From Cytobacillus firmus (GTDB lineage Bacteria > Bacillota > Bacilli > Bacillales > Cytobacillaceae): a stretch of 64,000 bases of DNA. The position numbers and the translations under genes were made by a program. The stretch covers positions 1-64,000 of the forward strand of contig NZ_JAMBOJ010000007.1 of assembly GCF_023715565.1 (NCBI RefSeq). Direction: 5' to 3'. Shown piece after piece: positions 1 to 8,354 of the stretch (its first letter is position 1; every line of letters begins with the position of its first letter). The notes under the pieces were generated by a model, which was not told where the DNA came from, searched no databases, and saw only the letters and a program-made list of their open reading frames with translations.

Positions 1-157
1 GCCCTACTTCTGAATACATATCTTTTACCAAGTCATAGATGAATGAGAAATCAATCGCTGCCTCAATTTTGCGAACCAAATGATCCGCTGGTACAAGTTC
101 GTCTAGTGCAATCATTTCAATTTGATCTCGTTGAATTGGATTATGTTTAGAAAGCAT
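1..157 (-). CDS. IS1182-family transposase, N-terminal fragment cut by window edge
   Basis: Reading leftwards from an ATG at 157, a 52-codon open frame starts MLSKHNPIQRDQIEMIALDE and continues through ...LVPADHLVRKIEAAIDFSFIYDLV before the window ends. This matches the conserved start of IS1182-type transposases (DUF772-type N-terminal domain). A GAGGTG ribosome binding site lies 7 bases before the ATG. The catalytic DDE part is outside the window, so whether the element is intact cannot be judged. The IS end should lie to the right of the gene start, probably near the inverted repeat at 203-246. Confidence 0.85.
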   Translation of the reverse strand, partial: MLSKHNPIQRDQIEMIALDELVPADHLVRKIEAAIDFSFIYDLVKDMYSEVG

Positions 158-202
158 ATTAATCACCTCAAGCATTGTATTACTTCTATTTTAAATCAAA
201 AA

Positions 203-246
203 AGACTGTCGACAAGTACGATTTTCATCGAGTTTGTCGACAGTCT
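203..246. repeat. 12-bp perfect inverted repeat upstream of the transposase
   Basis: AGACTGTCGACA at 203-214 is repeated inverted as TGTCGACAGTCT at 235-246, with a 20-base loop. It lies between the transposase start and a classical terminator, so it may belong to the IS end or protect the element from outside transcription. The IS boundary itself is not visible. Confidence 0.7.
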
Positions 247-249
247 GAA

Positions 250-279
250 CGCCTTGCTAGTTAAAGCAAGGCGTTTTTT
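250..279. terminator. Intrinsic terminator beside the IS element
   Basis: CGCCTTGC (250-257) pairs with GCAAGGCG (266-273), followed by TTTTTT. It can stop plus-strand transcription leaving the IS before it reaches the gene at 584. Confidence 0.75.
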
Positions 280-507
280 GGTATGACTGTTTTTACAAGG
301 TTTGTAGCTTTTTGTACCTTATTATTGAGTTGATTGGATCGGAAATCAACGGCAAGATTGATAGTCGTAAACAATAATCGAAAAGAACCTTATGTATTAG
401 AATTTTTACAAAAAATTCAAGTTTATATTTACATTCCAATGCTCTGATAATACGATTAAGAAGGAATGGAAAAACATTCCGAATACAATCAAAAGGAGGA
501 GAGGCAA
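280..507. other. Intergenic region with a small inverted repeat
   Basis: AT-rich stretch without a supported gene. GGAATG (463-468) and CATTCC (475-480) form a 6-bp inverted repeat just before the ribosome binding site of the small ORF at 508. This could be an operator or a leader hairpin. No convincing -35/-10 pair was found. Confidence 0.4.
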
Positions 508-567
508 ATGATTAAAGTTATCACTGCGAAAAAAGAATTGGAGAAGGGTAGAGAAGACGTAACCTAG
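508..567 (+). CDS. 19-residue ORF, leader peptide or gene remnant
   Basis: A short ORF starting MIKVITAKKELE and ending ...REDVT follows a good AGGAGG ribosome binding site (494-499). Its stop lies 16 bases before the next start codon and just before that gene's own AGGAGG. It is not a recognisable family. It could be a translated leader for the large downstream gene, or the N-terminal stub of a gene truncated by a deletion near the IS element. The second reading is attractive because its opening looks like the start of an ordinary cytosolic protein, but this is inference. Confidence 0.35.
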   Translation: MIKVITAKKELEKGREDVT

Positions 568-583
568 TCAGGAGGACGAAGGA

Positions 584-3500
584 ATGATTCAAGACACAGA
601 CAAATTAATCATTGCAGAGTATCATGAGGGATTTGCTGCAGGAATTGCGAAAATGTGGAACCTGAGCAGAGACAGCTGGGGCGGAGATACTAGTGTAATG
701 ACAGAAGAGCAAGTAAAAACAAAGGAAGCGAATAACGGAAATATTACCTTATACCTAGCCCTTGATGGTGAAGAGGTCGTAGGCTATTGCGGACTATCGG
801 AATATAAAGAGGATGGGGGATCCCTGTATATCCCATTATTAAATGTAAGGCCGGATTACCACGGCCGGAAAATCGGAAAGATGCTAGTGCTTAAAGCGCT
901 GCAAAAGACTATTGAATTGGGCTGGCCGCGCCTTGATTTATATACATGGCCTGGAAATGTGAAAGCTGTTCCGCTTTACAAAAAATGCGGCTTCTTCTGG
1001 GAAGACCGGGATGATACAACCCATTTAATGAATTTCATTCCCGCTGTTCACCAGACGCCGCTTTTAAAGCCTATCCTGGAGAAGCTTGATTGGTATAGCA
1101 GCAGTCTGAGAGATATCGATGTGAAGCCGGATGGGATCAAAGAAAATGGCTTTACATTTTACGAGTATAAATGGCAAAGCGGGGAAGCATCTGCAAGAGT
1201 GAGATTTGAAAGGACTGGCAGAGGAATCAGTTTAATAGAAACAAATGATTATCTTATAGAATTATCTATGGATAATCATGAAGTTATAGAAAATGCAGTT
1301 CAAAACTTTAAGCTCAAACTTGTAAATAAAACAGGAAATCCAGCTTCGTTTAAGGCCGAAGGGAATAATCAAGGCAGAGTTGAAGCAATATTCGAACACG
1401 ATTTGACAGCTGAGAGCGATGCTGTATTTGCCGGACAATTCATTGTGCACGAAGGGGAAGAGCCCAGTGTCTGGAAAACTCACCCTTCATTGGATGTAAA
1501 GGTTTGGGTAAATGGTGAGGAATGTGAATTGCGCCTTGGACTTCTTCCTAAGCAGCCAGCCAAAATAACAGGAGCTTCTAAAGTGAATCTTAGCTATTTA
1601 AATCAGGAATCAGAATTGGAAATGGAAGTAGAAAACAACCTGGAGGAAGACGCAGTATTTCATCTTTCTCTTCCTGAATGTGATCTGGTTGAATTAGAAA
1701 AGCAGGAATATCGAATACAGCTCCGCAACAAAGAACGTAAGCTGCTGAAGGTGCCTTTTATTGTGAAAAAATATGGCTTCTATCAGCCGGAAATGTCTAT
1801 CTCGGCATTAACACAGAATGGGGAAGAACTCTCTTTTACTTGCAGGCCGGTGGGCATTCCCCTTAAAAGCTTCGGTCAGAAATTTGGAGGAGAGTCAAAA
1901 GATTACTGGCATATCTGCAATGGGATCTGCCAGATAAATATCCGGAAATTGGATTATAAAATAACAGCCGGCAGGAACGATAGTGTTAACCAGCCTTTTT
2001 CGTTCTTTGTTCCTAAGCTTGGCAAGCCCTATTCTACTGAGTTTTCAAAGGCAAAGCCTCGGGAAGCAGAGTGGTTCACAGATGATACGGCCATCACTTT
2101 TAAATTGGTTTTCAAGTCTGAAGCTTTTCCAGGAATTCTTGCAGCCTTGTATACCTCCCTTTATGGTGAAGGCCTTGTGAAAATTTGGTCTGAACTGACA
2201 AATGAAGGGAGTAAAAGATATGAAAACTTGTTCTTAAGCCAGCCCTTATATCATGAAATGCAGAATCCATATTTTCCGCTAGAGAATGAAGTGATAGAGT
2301 TTTCTAATGTGAAAGAATTGGGGTTTATGGAGATATCAGCTGAAAGTATAACCGGAAATTGGTTTTTCGACAATCATAATGGTGAGCCGATTGGATTCTG
2401 CTGGCCAAATAGTGCGAAGTCGAATCCGGATGGGTGGCAATTTTATTATCAGCAGGAAACTGGCTGTCTTGAACCGGGGCAGCAAGTGGTATTGGCCCCT
2501 TGCTATTTATCCATAGGAGCCTTCCGAACATGGGAAGAAATGCAGCAATTTGCAGGTGTGACTGCTGAACCTGAAAAAATAGTAAAGAATGAAAAAACGC
2601 TAGTTATCAATAGGGGAAATCCAGTTTTAAAGGACCAGGAAACAGCGGAGTTTACTCTTAAAACTCATCGTTCGAGTTATCTCAACGGCACTATAGATGT
2701 TTATTTAAATGAAGATAAAAAACTATCTGCAGCTTTCAGCCAGGAACAGGAACTGAAGGAATATAGAGCTAATTTTCCTATTGAAGGCATAAAACCCTTA
2801 TCTCTTGTGAAAGCCGAGATAAAACTTGATAGTGGTAAGACGCATGCAAATGATTTGCTGCTGATGCCCAGGGGTGCAATCCGTATAGTAACCGAAAAGC
2901 AGAGCGGCAAGACTGTATATTCAATGGATAACGGCATTATTAGCTTAAAAGCAGCACCAGACTTTTATCCTGGATTATTCTCATTATCTTATAAAGAAAA
3001 TGAATGGCTGGATTCTTCCTTTCCTGAACCGGTTGCAAAGGGATGGTGGAATCCATGGGCTGGCGGCATGAAAACTATTCCATCGCAAATGAGTGTGTTT
3101 TCGCTCTTAAAGGAGAAATCTTCTGCTGAATTTATCAATGTTAAAGATTCGTATGACAATGAATGGTCAGTACTGGCCATTCATACTAAAGTTGCTCAGC
3201 ACTCCATTTGGAGAGGCCTTGAATATACACAGTATTTCGCGCTATTGCCGGGAGTGCCAATACTTGCTTATTGGGTAAAAGTGATCGATGCAGGAGGAAA
3301 GTATCTGTTCAATGAAAAATGGATAACAGATATATTTATATCAGGAAGCTCATTGAAGGATCTAACTCTTACAATAAGTGACAAAGGTGCTGAATCAGCC
3401 TATCAGGCTGGCGTCGAGGAGCAATCTTTTGTTAATATTGACGGATCCCATATTAGCAGCTCCTGCTCTTCTGAAAAAATGTATGTAATAAAAAGTAAAG

Positions 3501-3658
3501 ATGCAGAATTACTGGGGGCATACATGAATAAAGAAGCTTTCGAAGTTATTTCTGAAAGGAGTGCAGCACCATTGGCCAAACCGGGATTTGTTGTCTTTGA
3601 TGAAAGAAGCTTCGAGGGCAGAACCCTTAATAACCTGCATTATTTGGAATTTCGCTAA
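584..3658 (+). CDS. GNAT acetyltransferase fused to a very large unrecognised region (1024 aa)
   Basis: Residues 1 to about 150 form a GNAT N-acetyltransferase domain. The acetyl-CoA loop GRKIGK lies at residues 94-99 after VRPDYH, and the usual PLYKKCGF strand follows at about 130-137. GNAT proteins are normally 140-200 residues; here about 860 residues follow. That tail has no signal peptide or membrane segment and reads as beta-rich, with short hydrophobic strands alternating with charged turns. A segment near residues 800-920 (with WWNPWAGGM) resembles a sugar-enzyme beta-supersandwich, but I do not recognise a family. Start: AGGAGG precedes the ATG. The amidohydrolase gene begins 9 bases after the stop, so the two are probably co-transcribed. 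Substrate unknown. Confidence 0.8.
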   Translation: MIQDTDKLIIAEYHEGFAAGIAKMWNLSRDSWGGDTSVMTEEQVKTKEANNGNITLYLALDGEEVVGYCGLSEYKEDGGSLYIPLLNVRPDYHGRKIGKMLVLKALQKTIELGWPRLDLYTWPGNVKAVPLYKKCGFFWEDRDDTTHLMNFIPAVHQTPLLKPILEKLDWYSSSLRDIDVKPDGIKENGFTFYEYKWQSGEASARVRFERTGRGISLIETNDYLIELSMDNHEVIENAVQNFKLKLVNKTGNPASFKAEGNNQGRVEAIFEHDLTAESDAVFAGQFIVHEGEEPSVWKTHPSLDVKVWVNGEECELRLGLLPKQPAKITGASKVNLSYLNQESELEMEVENNLEEDAVFHLSLPECDLVELEKQEYRIQLRNKERKLLKVPFIVKKYGFYQPEMSISALTQNGEELSFTCRPVGIPLKSFGQKFGGESKDYWHICNGICQINIRKLDYKITAGRNDSVNQPFSFFVPKLGKPYSTEFSKAKPREAEWFTDDTAITFKLVFKSEAFPGILAALYTSLYGEGLVKIWSELTNEGSKRYENLFLSQPLYHEMQNPYFPLENEVIEFSNVKELGFMEISAESITGNWFFDNHNGEPIGFCWPNSAKSNPDGWQFYYQQETGCLEPGQQVVLAPCYLSIGAFRTWEEMQQFAGVTAEPEKIVKNEKTLVINRGNPVLKDQETAEFTLKTHRSSYLNGTIDVYLNEDKKLSAAFSQEQELKEYRANFPIEGIKPLSLVKAEIKLDSGKTHANDLLLMPRGAIRIVTEKQSGKTVYSMDNGIISLKAAPDFYPGLFSLSYKENEWLDSSFPEPVAKGWWNPWAGGMKTIPSQMSVFSLLKEKSSAEFINVKDSYDNEWSVLAIHTKVAQHSIWRGLEYTQYFALLPGVPILAYWVKVIDAGGKYLFNEKWITDIFISGSSLKDLTLTISDKGAESAYQAGVEEQSFVNIDGSHISSSCSSEKMYVIKSKDAELLGAYMNKEAFEVISERSAAPLAKPGFVVFDERSFEGRTLNNLHYLEFR

Positions 3659-3667
3659 GGAGAAATT

Positions 3668-4522
3668 ATGAAAATCATAGATGCACATATTCATTTTTCT
3701 GATATAAAATCATTCCATCATACTGCCGAGAAACTCTCATTTGTAGATTATTCATATAATGGGCACCAGAAGGATTTCCGTGATGCCAATGTAGTTCTGA
3801 GCATCGCCATGGGACTTACTGAAACAGATAAGATGGGCTTTCCGGATTATGAAGCAAGAACACCGATGGGGATTGATCTGGAAGACAAGACGCCGGCTAA
3901 TATTGTTTACTGTGCCGGCGTCAATCCATATGATCTCAATGAAGAGGCTTTAGAAAGGCTTGAAGAAGATTTGCAAAAGCCTGCTGTTGTGGGTATTAAA
4001 ATTTATCTTGGGTATTATCCTTTCTACGCCTATGATGAAGTATACGAACCTGTGTATGGGCTCGCTCGAAAATATAGAGTTCCTGTTGTATTTCATACAG
4101 GTGATACTTATTCGGAAAGGGGATTGCTTAAGTATTCTCATCCCATGGCTATTGACGAGGTTGCAGTTAAACACCGGAATATCAATTTCATGATGGCTCA
4201 TTTTGGAGATCCATGGACGCTGACCGGAGCAGAAATCATATATAAAAATCCGAATGTCTTTGCCGATCTTTCAGGCCTTATTGTGGGAACGGTGAAAGAA
4301 TTGAAGAAGTACAGTGAAGGTAGATTTTTGGACCATCTTAGGCATGCTTTAGTGTTCGCGGATTCTTACGATAAATTGCTTTTTGGAACCGATTGGCCGC
4401 TTGCGCCTGTAGGCCCTTATATCGAATTTATAAAAGAGCTCATCCCTGCAGAGTATCATGAGGATGTTTTCTATAATACTGCTATAAAGGTTTTTCCTAA
4501 AATCGAGCCTTTTCTGCCATAG
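3668..4522 (+). CDS. Amidohydrolase_2 family metal-dependent hydrolase
   Basis: A 284-residue TIM-barrel hydrolase of the Amidohydro_2 (PF04909) type. Metal-site residues are in the usual order: HxH at 7 and 9 (DAHIHF), a candidate bridging Lys111 (GIKIYLG), His143 (VFHTGD), His178 (MMAHFGD) and Asp242 (FGTDWP). The family hydrolyses C-N or decarboxylates C-C bonds in small cyclic or carboxylated compounds; the substrate here is unknown. AAGGAG precedes the ATG, and the gene sits 9 bases behind the GNAT fusion. The pair suggests acylation or deacylation of a common metabolite. No signal peptide, so cytosolic. Confidence 0.85.
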   Translation: MKIIDAHIHFSDIKSFHHTAEKLSFVDYSYNGHQKDFRDANVVLSIAMGLTETDKMGFPDYEARTPMGIDLEDKTPANIVYCAGVNPYDLNEEALERLEEDLQKPAVVGIKIYLGYYPFYAYDEVYEPVYGLARKYRVPVVFHTGDTYSERGLLKYSHPMAIDEVAVKHRNINFMMAHFGDPWTLTGAEIIYKNPNVFADLSGLIVGTVKELKKYSEGRFLDHLRHALVFADSYDKLLFGTDWPLAPVGPYIEFIKELIPAEYHEDVFYNTAIKVFPKIEPFLP

Positions 4523-4530
4523 AACAAGGG

Positions 4531-4562
4531 GGCTGGGAGAGAAAACTTTCAATTCCAGCCTT
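4531..4562 (+). terminator. Possible terminator after the amidohydrolase
   Basis: GGCTGG pairs with CCAGCC across a long AT-rich loop and is followed by TTTC. It is a weak T tract, so termination may be partial. Confidence 0.45.
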
Positions 4563-4619
4563 TCAAATAGTCTTATTTACATACATATACGTATAAATAT
4601 CATAAAGGGGGCATCTTTA

Positions 4620-5465
4620 ATGGTTAAAATTGCATGGGTAACGGACAGCACGGCTTTTTTGAATAATGAGTTAAGAAACCACCCAGACCTGTACCAGATT
4701 CCAATGACGATCATTATGGATGGAAGTGAATACACAGATGGTGTTGATTTAACACCTGAAGAACTATATGCAAGGTTAAAAAACTTGGAAACGCCGGCTA
4801 AAACCTCCCAGCCATCCATTGGTGCTTTCAGGGACTTATACGAAAATCTGCAGAAGGATTATGACTGTATCATCGCTGTGCTTGTATCGGCAAAGCTAAG
4901 CGGAACGGTTTCTTCCAGTGAACAGGCTGCCCAGATGGTTGATATACCGGTATACAGCTTGGATTCCAAGATATTATCATATCCTTTAACAAGATTGATC
5001 CTAAAGGGGATGGAACTGGCAGAGGCCGGAGTGGATACTAAAGACATTATCAACGAGCTTAAGGTGCTCCGCGATACAGGAGAAACCTATGTCCTGATCG
5101 GCAGTCTTGAACAGCTTCACAGAAGCGGCAGGATGTCCGGAGTTCAATTCTTTTTGGGAAGCATGCTTAATGTAAAGCCGATTATTTCAGTTCATGATGG
5201 AGAATTAAGCGTCAGGGAGAAGGCAAGAAGTGAGAGAAAAGCAAAAGATAAAATTGTGAAGCTTTTGAAGAGCGCTCATGAGAGAGAACCGCTGAAGGAA
5301 GTATTTATCCTATACGGTTTGCATCCTGAAGAAGCGGATATATGGAAGAATGAACTCCAGGAAGAATTTTTGGGGGTTGAATTTGGTTGCTACTCCTTAG
5401 GAGCCACCATTGGCGTCCACGCAGGAGAGCATACACTCGGCATCAGCTGGCTGAATGGCCTGTAA
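4620..5465 (+). CDS. DegV family fatty-acid-binding protein
   Basis: A 281-residue DegV-fold protein. WVTDSTA near the N-terminus, the TSQPS motif at about 61-65 and the SLEQLHRSGRMSG segment are hallmarks of the family, which binds long-chain fatty acids; some members act as FakB with the kinase FakA. No fakA gene is visible here, so the partner would be encoded elsewhere. AAGGGGGC precedes the ATG. A second DegV gene lies at 31577. Cytosolic. Confidence 0.88.
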   Translation: MVKIAWVTDSTAFLNNELRNHPDLYQIPMTIIMDGSEYTDGVDLTPEELYARLKNLETPAKTSQPSIGAFRDLYENLQKDYDCIIAVLVSAKLSGTVSSSEQAAQMVDIPVYSLDSKILSYPLTRLILKGMELAEAGVDTKDIINELKVLRDTGETYVLIGSLEQLHRSGRMSGVQFFLGSMLNVKPIISVHDGELSVREKARSERKAKDKIVKLLKSAHEREPLKEVFILYGLHPEEADIWKNELQEEFLGVEFGCYSLGATIGVHAGEHTLGISWLNGL

Positions 5466-5484
5466 TAAATTAATATAAGCTCTG

Positions 5485-5522
5485 GTGCAGGAAATCAAAT
5501 ACTGGTTTTCTGCACTTTTTTG
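5485..5522 (+). terminator. Intrinsic terminator after degV
   Basis: GTGCAGGAAA pairs with TTTTCTGCAC with one mismatch, followed by TTTTTTG. Confidence 0.8.
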
Positions 5523-5604
5523 TTTTTTATTTAAATTGGCTGTTTTAGTAAGGTTTTTGCTAGTTGAATATTATTTACTGTGTTGATTGGAGTGAGCAGC
5601 CTCT

Positions 5605-5625
5605 CGTTGCAATTAACGGGCAACG
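5605..5625. repeat. Inverted repeat upstream of ypgQ
   Basis: CGTTGC (5605-5610) and GCAACG (5620-5625) flank a 9-base loop about 80 bases before the ypgQ start. It has no T tract, so it is not a terminator. Function unknown. Confidence 0.4.
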
Positions 5626-5706
5626 TTGAAAGGGGGATCCATTGCTATCGTTTCTTTTTGACACTAATGTTAAAATGGACAGTGGAGTTTGAAAGCGGGT
5701 GAAATA

Positions 5707-6354
5707 ATGAAAGAAAATATTATACATATAACTGAAAAATTTGTCCGGGATACACTCGGGGATGATTCAACCGGTCATGACTGGCATCATATTGAGCGGG
5801 TTCGAAAAAACGCTCTTTACATAGCGGAAAAGGAACAAAAAGGAGATCCATTCTTAATTGAAATGGCAGCCTTGCTTCATGATATATCTGATGTAAAGCT
5901 GAACATTACCGTGGAAGCAGGTGACAGGAAACTGTCTGACTTTCTGAAGGAACTCGGAATCACAGACGATGCGTCCAGCTCCATTAAGGAAATTATTGAT
6001 GCAGTTTCCTTTAAAGGCGGCCATAACACCAGGATCTTAAGCGCAGAAGCCCAAATTGTACAGGATGCGGACAGATTGGATGCAATCGGTGCAGTGGGAA
6101 TTGCAAGAGCATTTGCCTACGGAGGCAAAAAAGGACAATTGATTTATGATCCTGTTCTTGAAATAAGAAATGAAATGACTGAAGATGAATACCGGAATGG
6201 CAGATCGTCATCCATCAATCATTTTTACGAAAAGCTTTTGAAGCTGAAAGATCTGATGAATACGGACACTGCTATGGAATTGGCAGAAGAGCGTCACGAG
6301 CTAATGGAGCGGTTTCTGCATCAATTTTTTAAAGAATGGAATGGTCAAGCATGA
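5707..6354 (+). CDS. ypgQ: HD-domain metal-dependent phosphohydrolase (YpgQ)
   Basis: A 215-residue HD-superfamily protein. It shows H-x-x-HD-type residues: HDWHHIERV near residue 25, ALLHDI near 60 and the downstream VQDADRLDAIGAVGIARAF segment. B. subtilis YpgQ is a manganese-dependent nucleotide pyrophosphohydrolase, and its neighbour ypgR is conserved here too. I chose the ATG at 5707, which follows GGGTGA, over the in-frame TTG at 5689. The stop overlaps the next gene's start as ATGA, implying translational coupling. Confidence 0.85.
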   Translation: MKENIIHITEKFVRDTLGDDSTGHDWHHIERVRKNALYIAEKEQKGDPFLIEMAALLHDISDVKLNITVEAGDRKLSDFLKELGITDDASSSIKEIIDAVSFKGGHNTRILSAEAQIVQDADRLDAIGAVGIARAFAYGGKKGQLIYDPVLEIRNEMTEDEYRNGRSSSINHFYEKLLKLKDLMNTDTAMELAEERHELMERFLHQFFKEWNGQA

Positions 6355-8231
6355 AGATGATTTCTGTGGAAAATGTAACAAAAACATATGGGGAGAAAGA
6401 ACTTTTTAAGAATATATCCTTTACAATAGCCGAAAAAGAAAGGGCAGGGCTAATCGGAGTAAACGGTACAGGAAAATCCTCCCTTTTGAAGGTGATTGCG
6501 GGAGTTGACCTGCCAGACTCCGGCGAAATAGTCAAACCGAAAGATTACACCATTTCATATTCAGCACAGCAGCCTGATTTGAACCATGATTTATCCGTTC
6601 TCGAGCAGGTATTTGCAGGAGATGCGCCAATTCTTGTGCTGCAGAGAGAATATGAACAGGCACTGCTGGAGCTTAGCCTGCACCCTGAAGATTTATCTGT
6701 CCAGGAAAGTCTTTTTGAACTTCAAAAAAGAATGGATACACTTAATGCTTGGGAAGTTAATACCGATGCCAAAACAATTCTTACTAAACTGGGCATTGAG
6801 GATTTCAGCAGAAAAGTCGGTGAGCTTTCAGGAGGTCAGAAAAAACGGGTTGCGCTGGCGCAAGCATTGATCCAGTCACCAGATTTGCTGATTCTTGACG
6901 AACCGACCAATCATCTTGATTTTGAATCGGTTAAATGGCTGGAAGAATATCTGGGGAAATATCGGGGAGCACTGCTGCTAGTAACACATGACCGTTATTT
7001 CCTGGACCGGGTTACCAATAAAATGTTTGAGCTTGAGGGCGGAAATCTTTACAGCTATAAGGGGAATTATGCTGCATTCCTTGAAGCCAAGGCGATAAGA
7101 GAGGAAAATGAATCAGCCACTATTGAAAAGCAGAGAAATCTGTTCAGAAGGGAACTCGAGTGGATCAGGAGAGGTGCAAAAGCCCGTACCACTAAGCAAA
7201 AAGCAAGGATCCAGCGATTTGATGCCCTTGACAGCCAGCTTGCTTCAGTTAAATCCTCTGAAAAATTGGATATGTCCTTAAGCGGCAGCCGTCTCGGAAA
7301 ACAAGTATTTGAACTCGAAGCCGCAACAAAAAAATATGGCTCCCATACAATTCTGGATCATTTTGATCTTCTCGTAAAACCAGGGGACAGAATAGGGATT
7401 ATTGGAAGAAATGGGACAGGGAAATCCACGCTCCTTAACATATTGGCAGGCAGGATTCCGCTGGACTCAGGTGAGCGTATTATTGGTCAGACAGTAAAAG
7501 TAGCTTACTATACCCAGGAAAGCGAAGATATGGATGAGAGTAAGCGTATGATCGAATATCTCAAAGAAACAGCTGAAGTAGTTGAAACTTCAGATGGAAA
7601 AACTATTTCTGCAGCTCAAATGCTGGAACGTTTCCTATTTCAGCCATATACTCATGGCACCCCTATCCGCAAGCTTTCCGGCGGGGAAAAACGGAGGCTT
7701 TATTTACTGAAAATCTTAATGTCTGAACCAAATGTTCTCCTTCTTGACGAGCCAACCAATAACCTTGATACCCAAACCCTGACGGTTCTCGAGGATTATC
7801 TTGATGATTTTCCTGGCGTAGTCATTACTGTTTCACATGACCGTTACTTCCTGGATAAAGTGGCTGAACAGCTGCTTGTGTTAAAGGGAGAAGGCGAGAT
7901 TGACTCCTACTACGGAAATTACAGTGAATTTCTTGAAAGCGTAAATGCCAAACCGGTTCAGGAAATAGACAATGCCCCTAAAAAAAAGAGGGAAACGAAA
8001 CCGAAGAAAAAGAGAATGAGCTATAAAGAGAAAAAGGAATGGGAAGAAATAGAGGGAAAGATTGAGTCTGCTGAAACGCGTCTCGAAGCGATTGCCTCAG
8101 AGATGGCAAGCATCGGCAGTGACTTTGAAAAAGGCCAGGCATTAGTAGAAGAGGAATCGAAACTGAATGAAGAACTGGAACATCTGATAGAGAGATGGAG
8201 CTATCTATCAGAAGCAGCAGAAAGTGAATAA
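6351..8231 (+). CDS. yfmR: ABC-F ribosome-associated ATPase, YfmR/Uup type
   Basis: A 626-residue soluble protein with two ABC ATPase domains and no membrane segment. The first domain has a Walker A near residues 36-44 (GVNGTGKSS), LSGGQKKR and ILDEPTNHLDF. The second has GRNGTGKST, LSGGEKRR and LLDEPTNNLDT. A basic linker (KKKRETKPKKKR) and a C-terminal coiled coil of about 80 residues match the Uup/YfmR branch. ABC-F proteins act at the ribosomal E site; B. subtilis YfmR relieves stalling together with EF-P. The start at 6351 overlaps the ypgQ stop (ATGA). In B. subtilis yfmR is not between ypgQ and ypgR, so the order is rearranged. Confidence 0.88.
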   Translation: MKMISVENVTKTYGEKELFKNISFTIAEKERAGLIGVNGTGKSSLLKVIAGVDLPDSGEIVKPKDYTISYSAQQPDLNHDLSVLEQVFAGDAPILVLQREYEQALLELSLHPEDLSVQESLFELQKRMDTLNAWEVNTDAKTILTKLGIEDFSRKVGELSGGQKKRVALAQALIQSPDLLILDEPTNHLDFESVKWLEEYLGKYRGALLLVTHDRYFLDRVTNKMFELEGGNLYSYKGNYAAFLEAKAIREENESATIEKQRNLFRRELEWIRRGAKARTTKQKARIQRFDALDSQLASVKSSEKLDMSLSGSRLGKQVFELEAATKKYGSHTILDHFDLLVKPGDRIGIIGRNGTGKSTLLNILAGRIPLDSGERIIGQTVKVAYYTQESEDMDESKRMIEYLKETAEVVETSDGKTISAAQMLERFLFQPYTHGTPIRKLSGGEKRRLYLLKILMSEPNVLLLDEPTNNLDTQTLTVLEDYLDDFPGVVITVSHDRYFLDKVAEQLLVLKGEGEIDSYYGNYSEFLESVNAKPVQEIDNAPKKKRETKPKKKRMSYKEKKEWEEIEGKIESAETRLEAIASEMASIGSDFEKGQALVEEESKLNEELEHLIERWSYLSEAAESE

Positions 8232-8238
8232 TGATATG

Positions 8239-8270
8239 CCCGGGGAAATCTCCGGGTTATTTTCATATTT
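8239..8270 (+). terminator. Terminator after yfmR
   Basis: CCCGGGG pairs with CTCCGGG (7 bp, one G-U) with an AAAT loop and a T-rich tail. Confidence 0.7.
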
Positions 8271-8354
8271 AAAACAGCTGATATGCCTCGAAATATTCCT
8301 TATGTTAAAATAAAATCAGTTACCAGCGTGAATATATAAAAAAGGGTGATACTT

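Noticed and set aside
203-279. CRISPR-like or attachment-site repeat
   Set aside because: Only one inverted pair and a terminator; no repeated spacers, no integrase, no tRNA nearby.
5658-5676. SigA promoter TTGACA...TAAAAT before ypgQ
   Set aside because: The two hexamers are only 7 bases apart.
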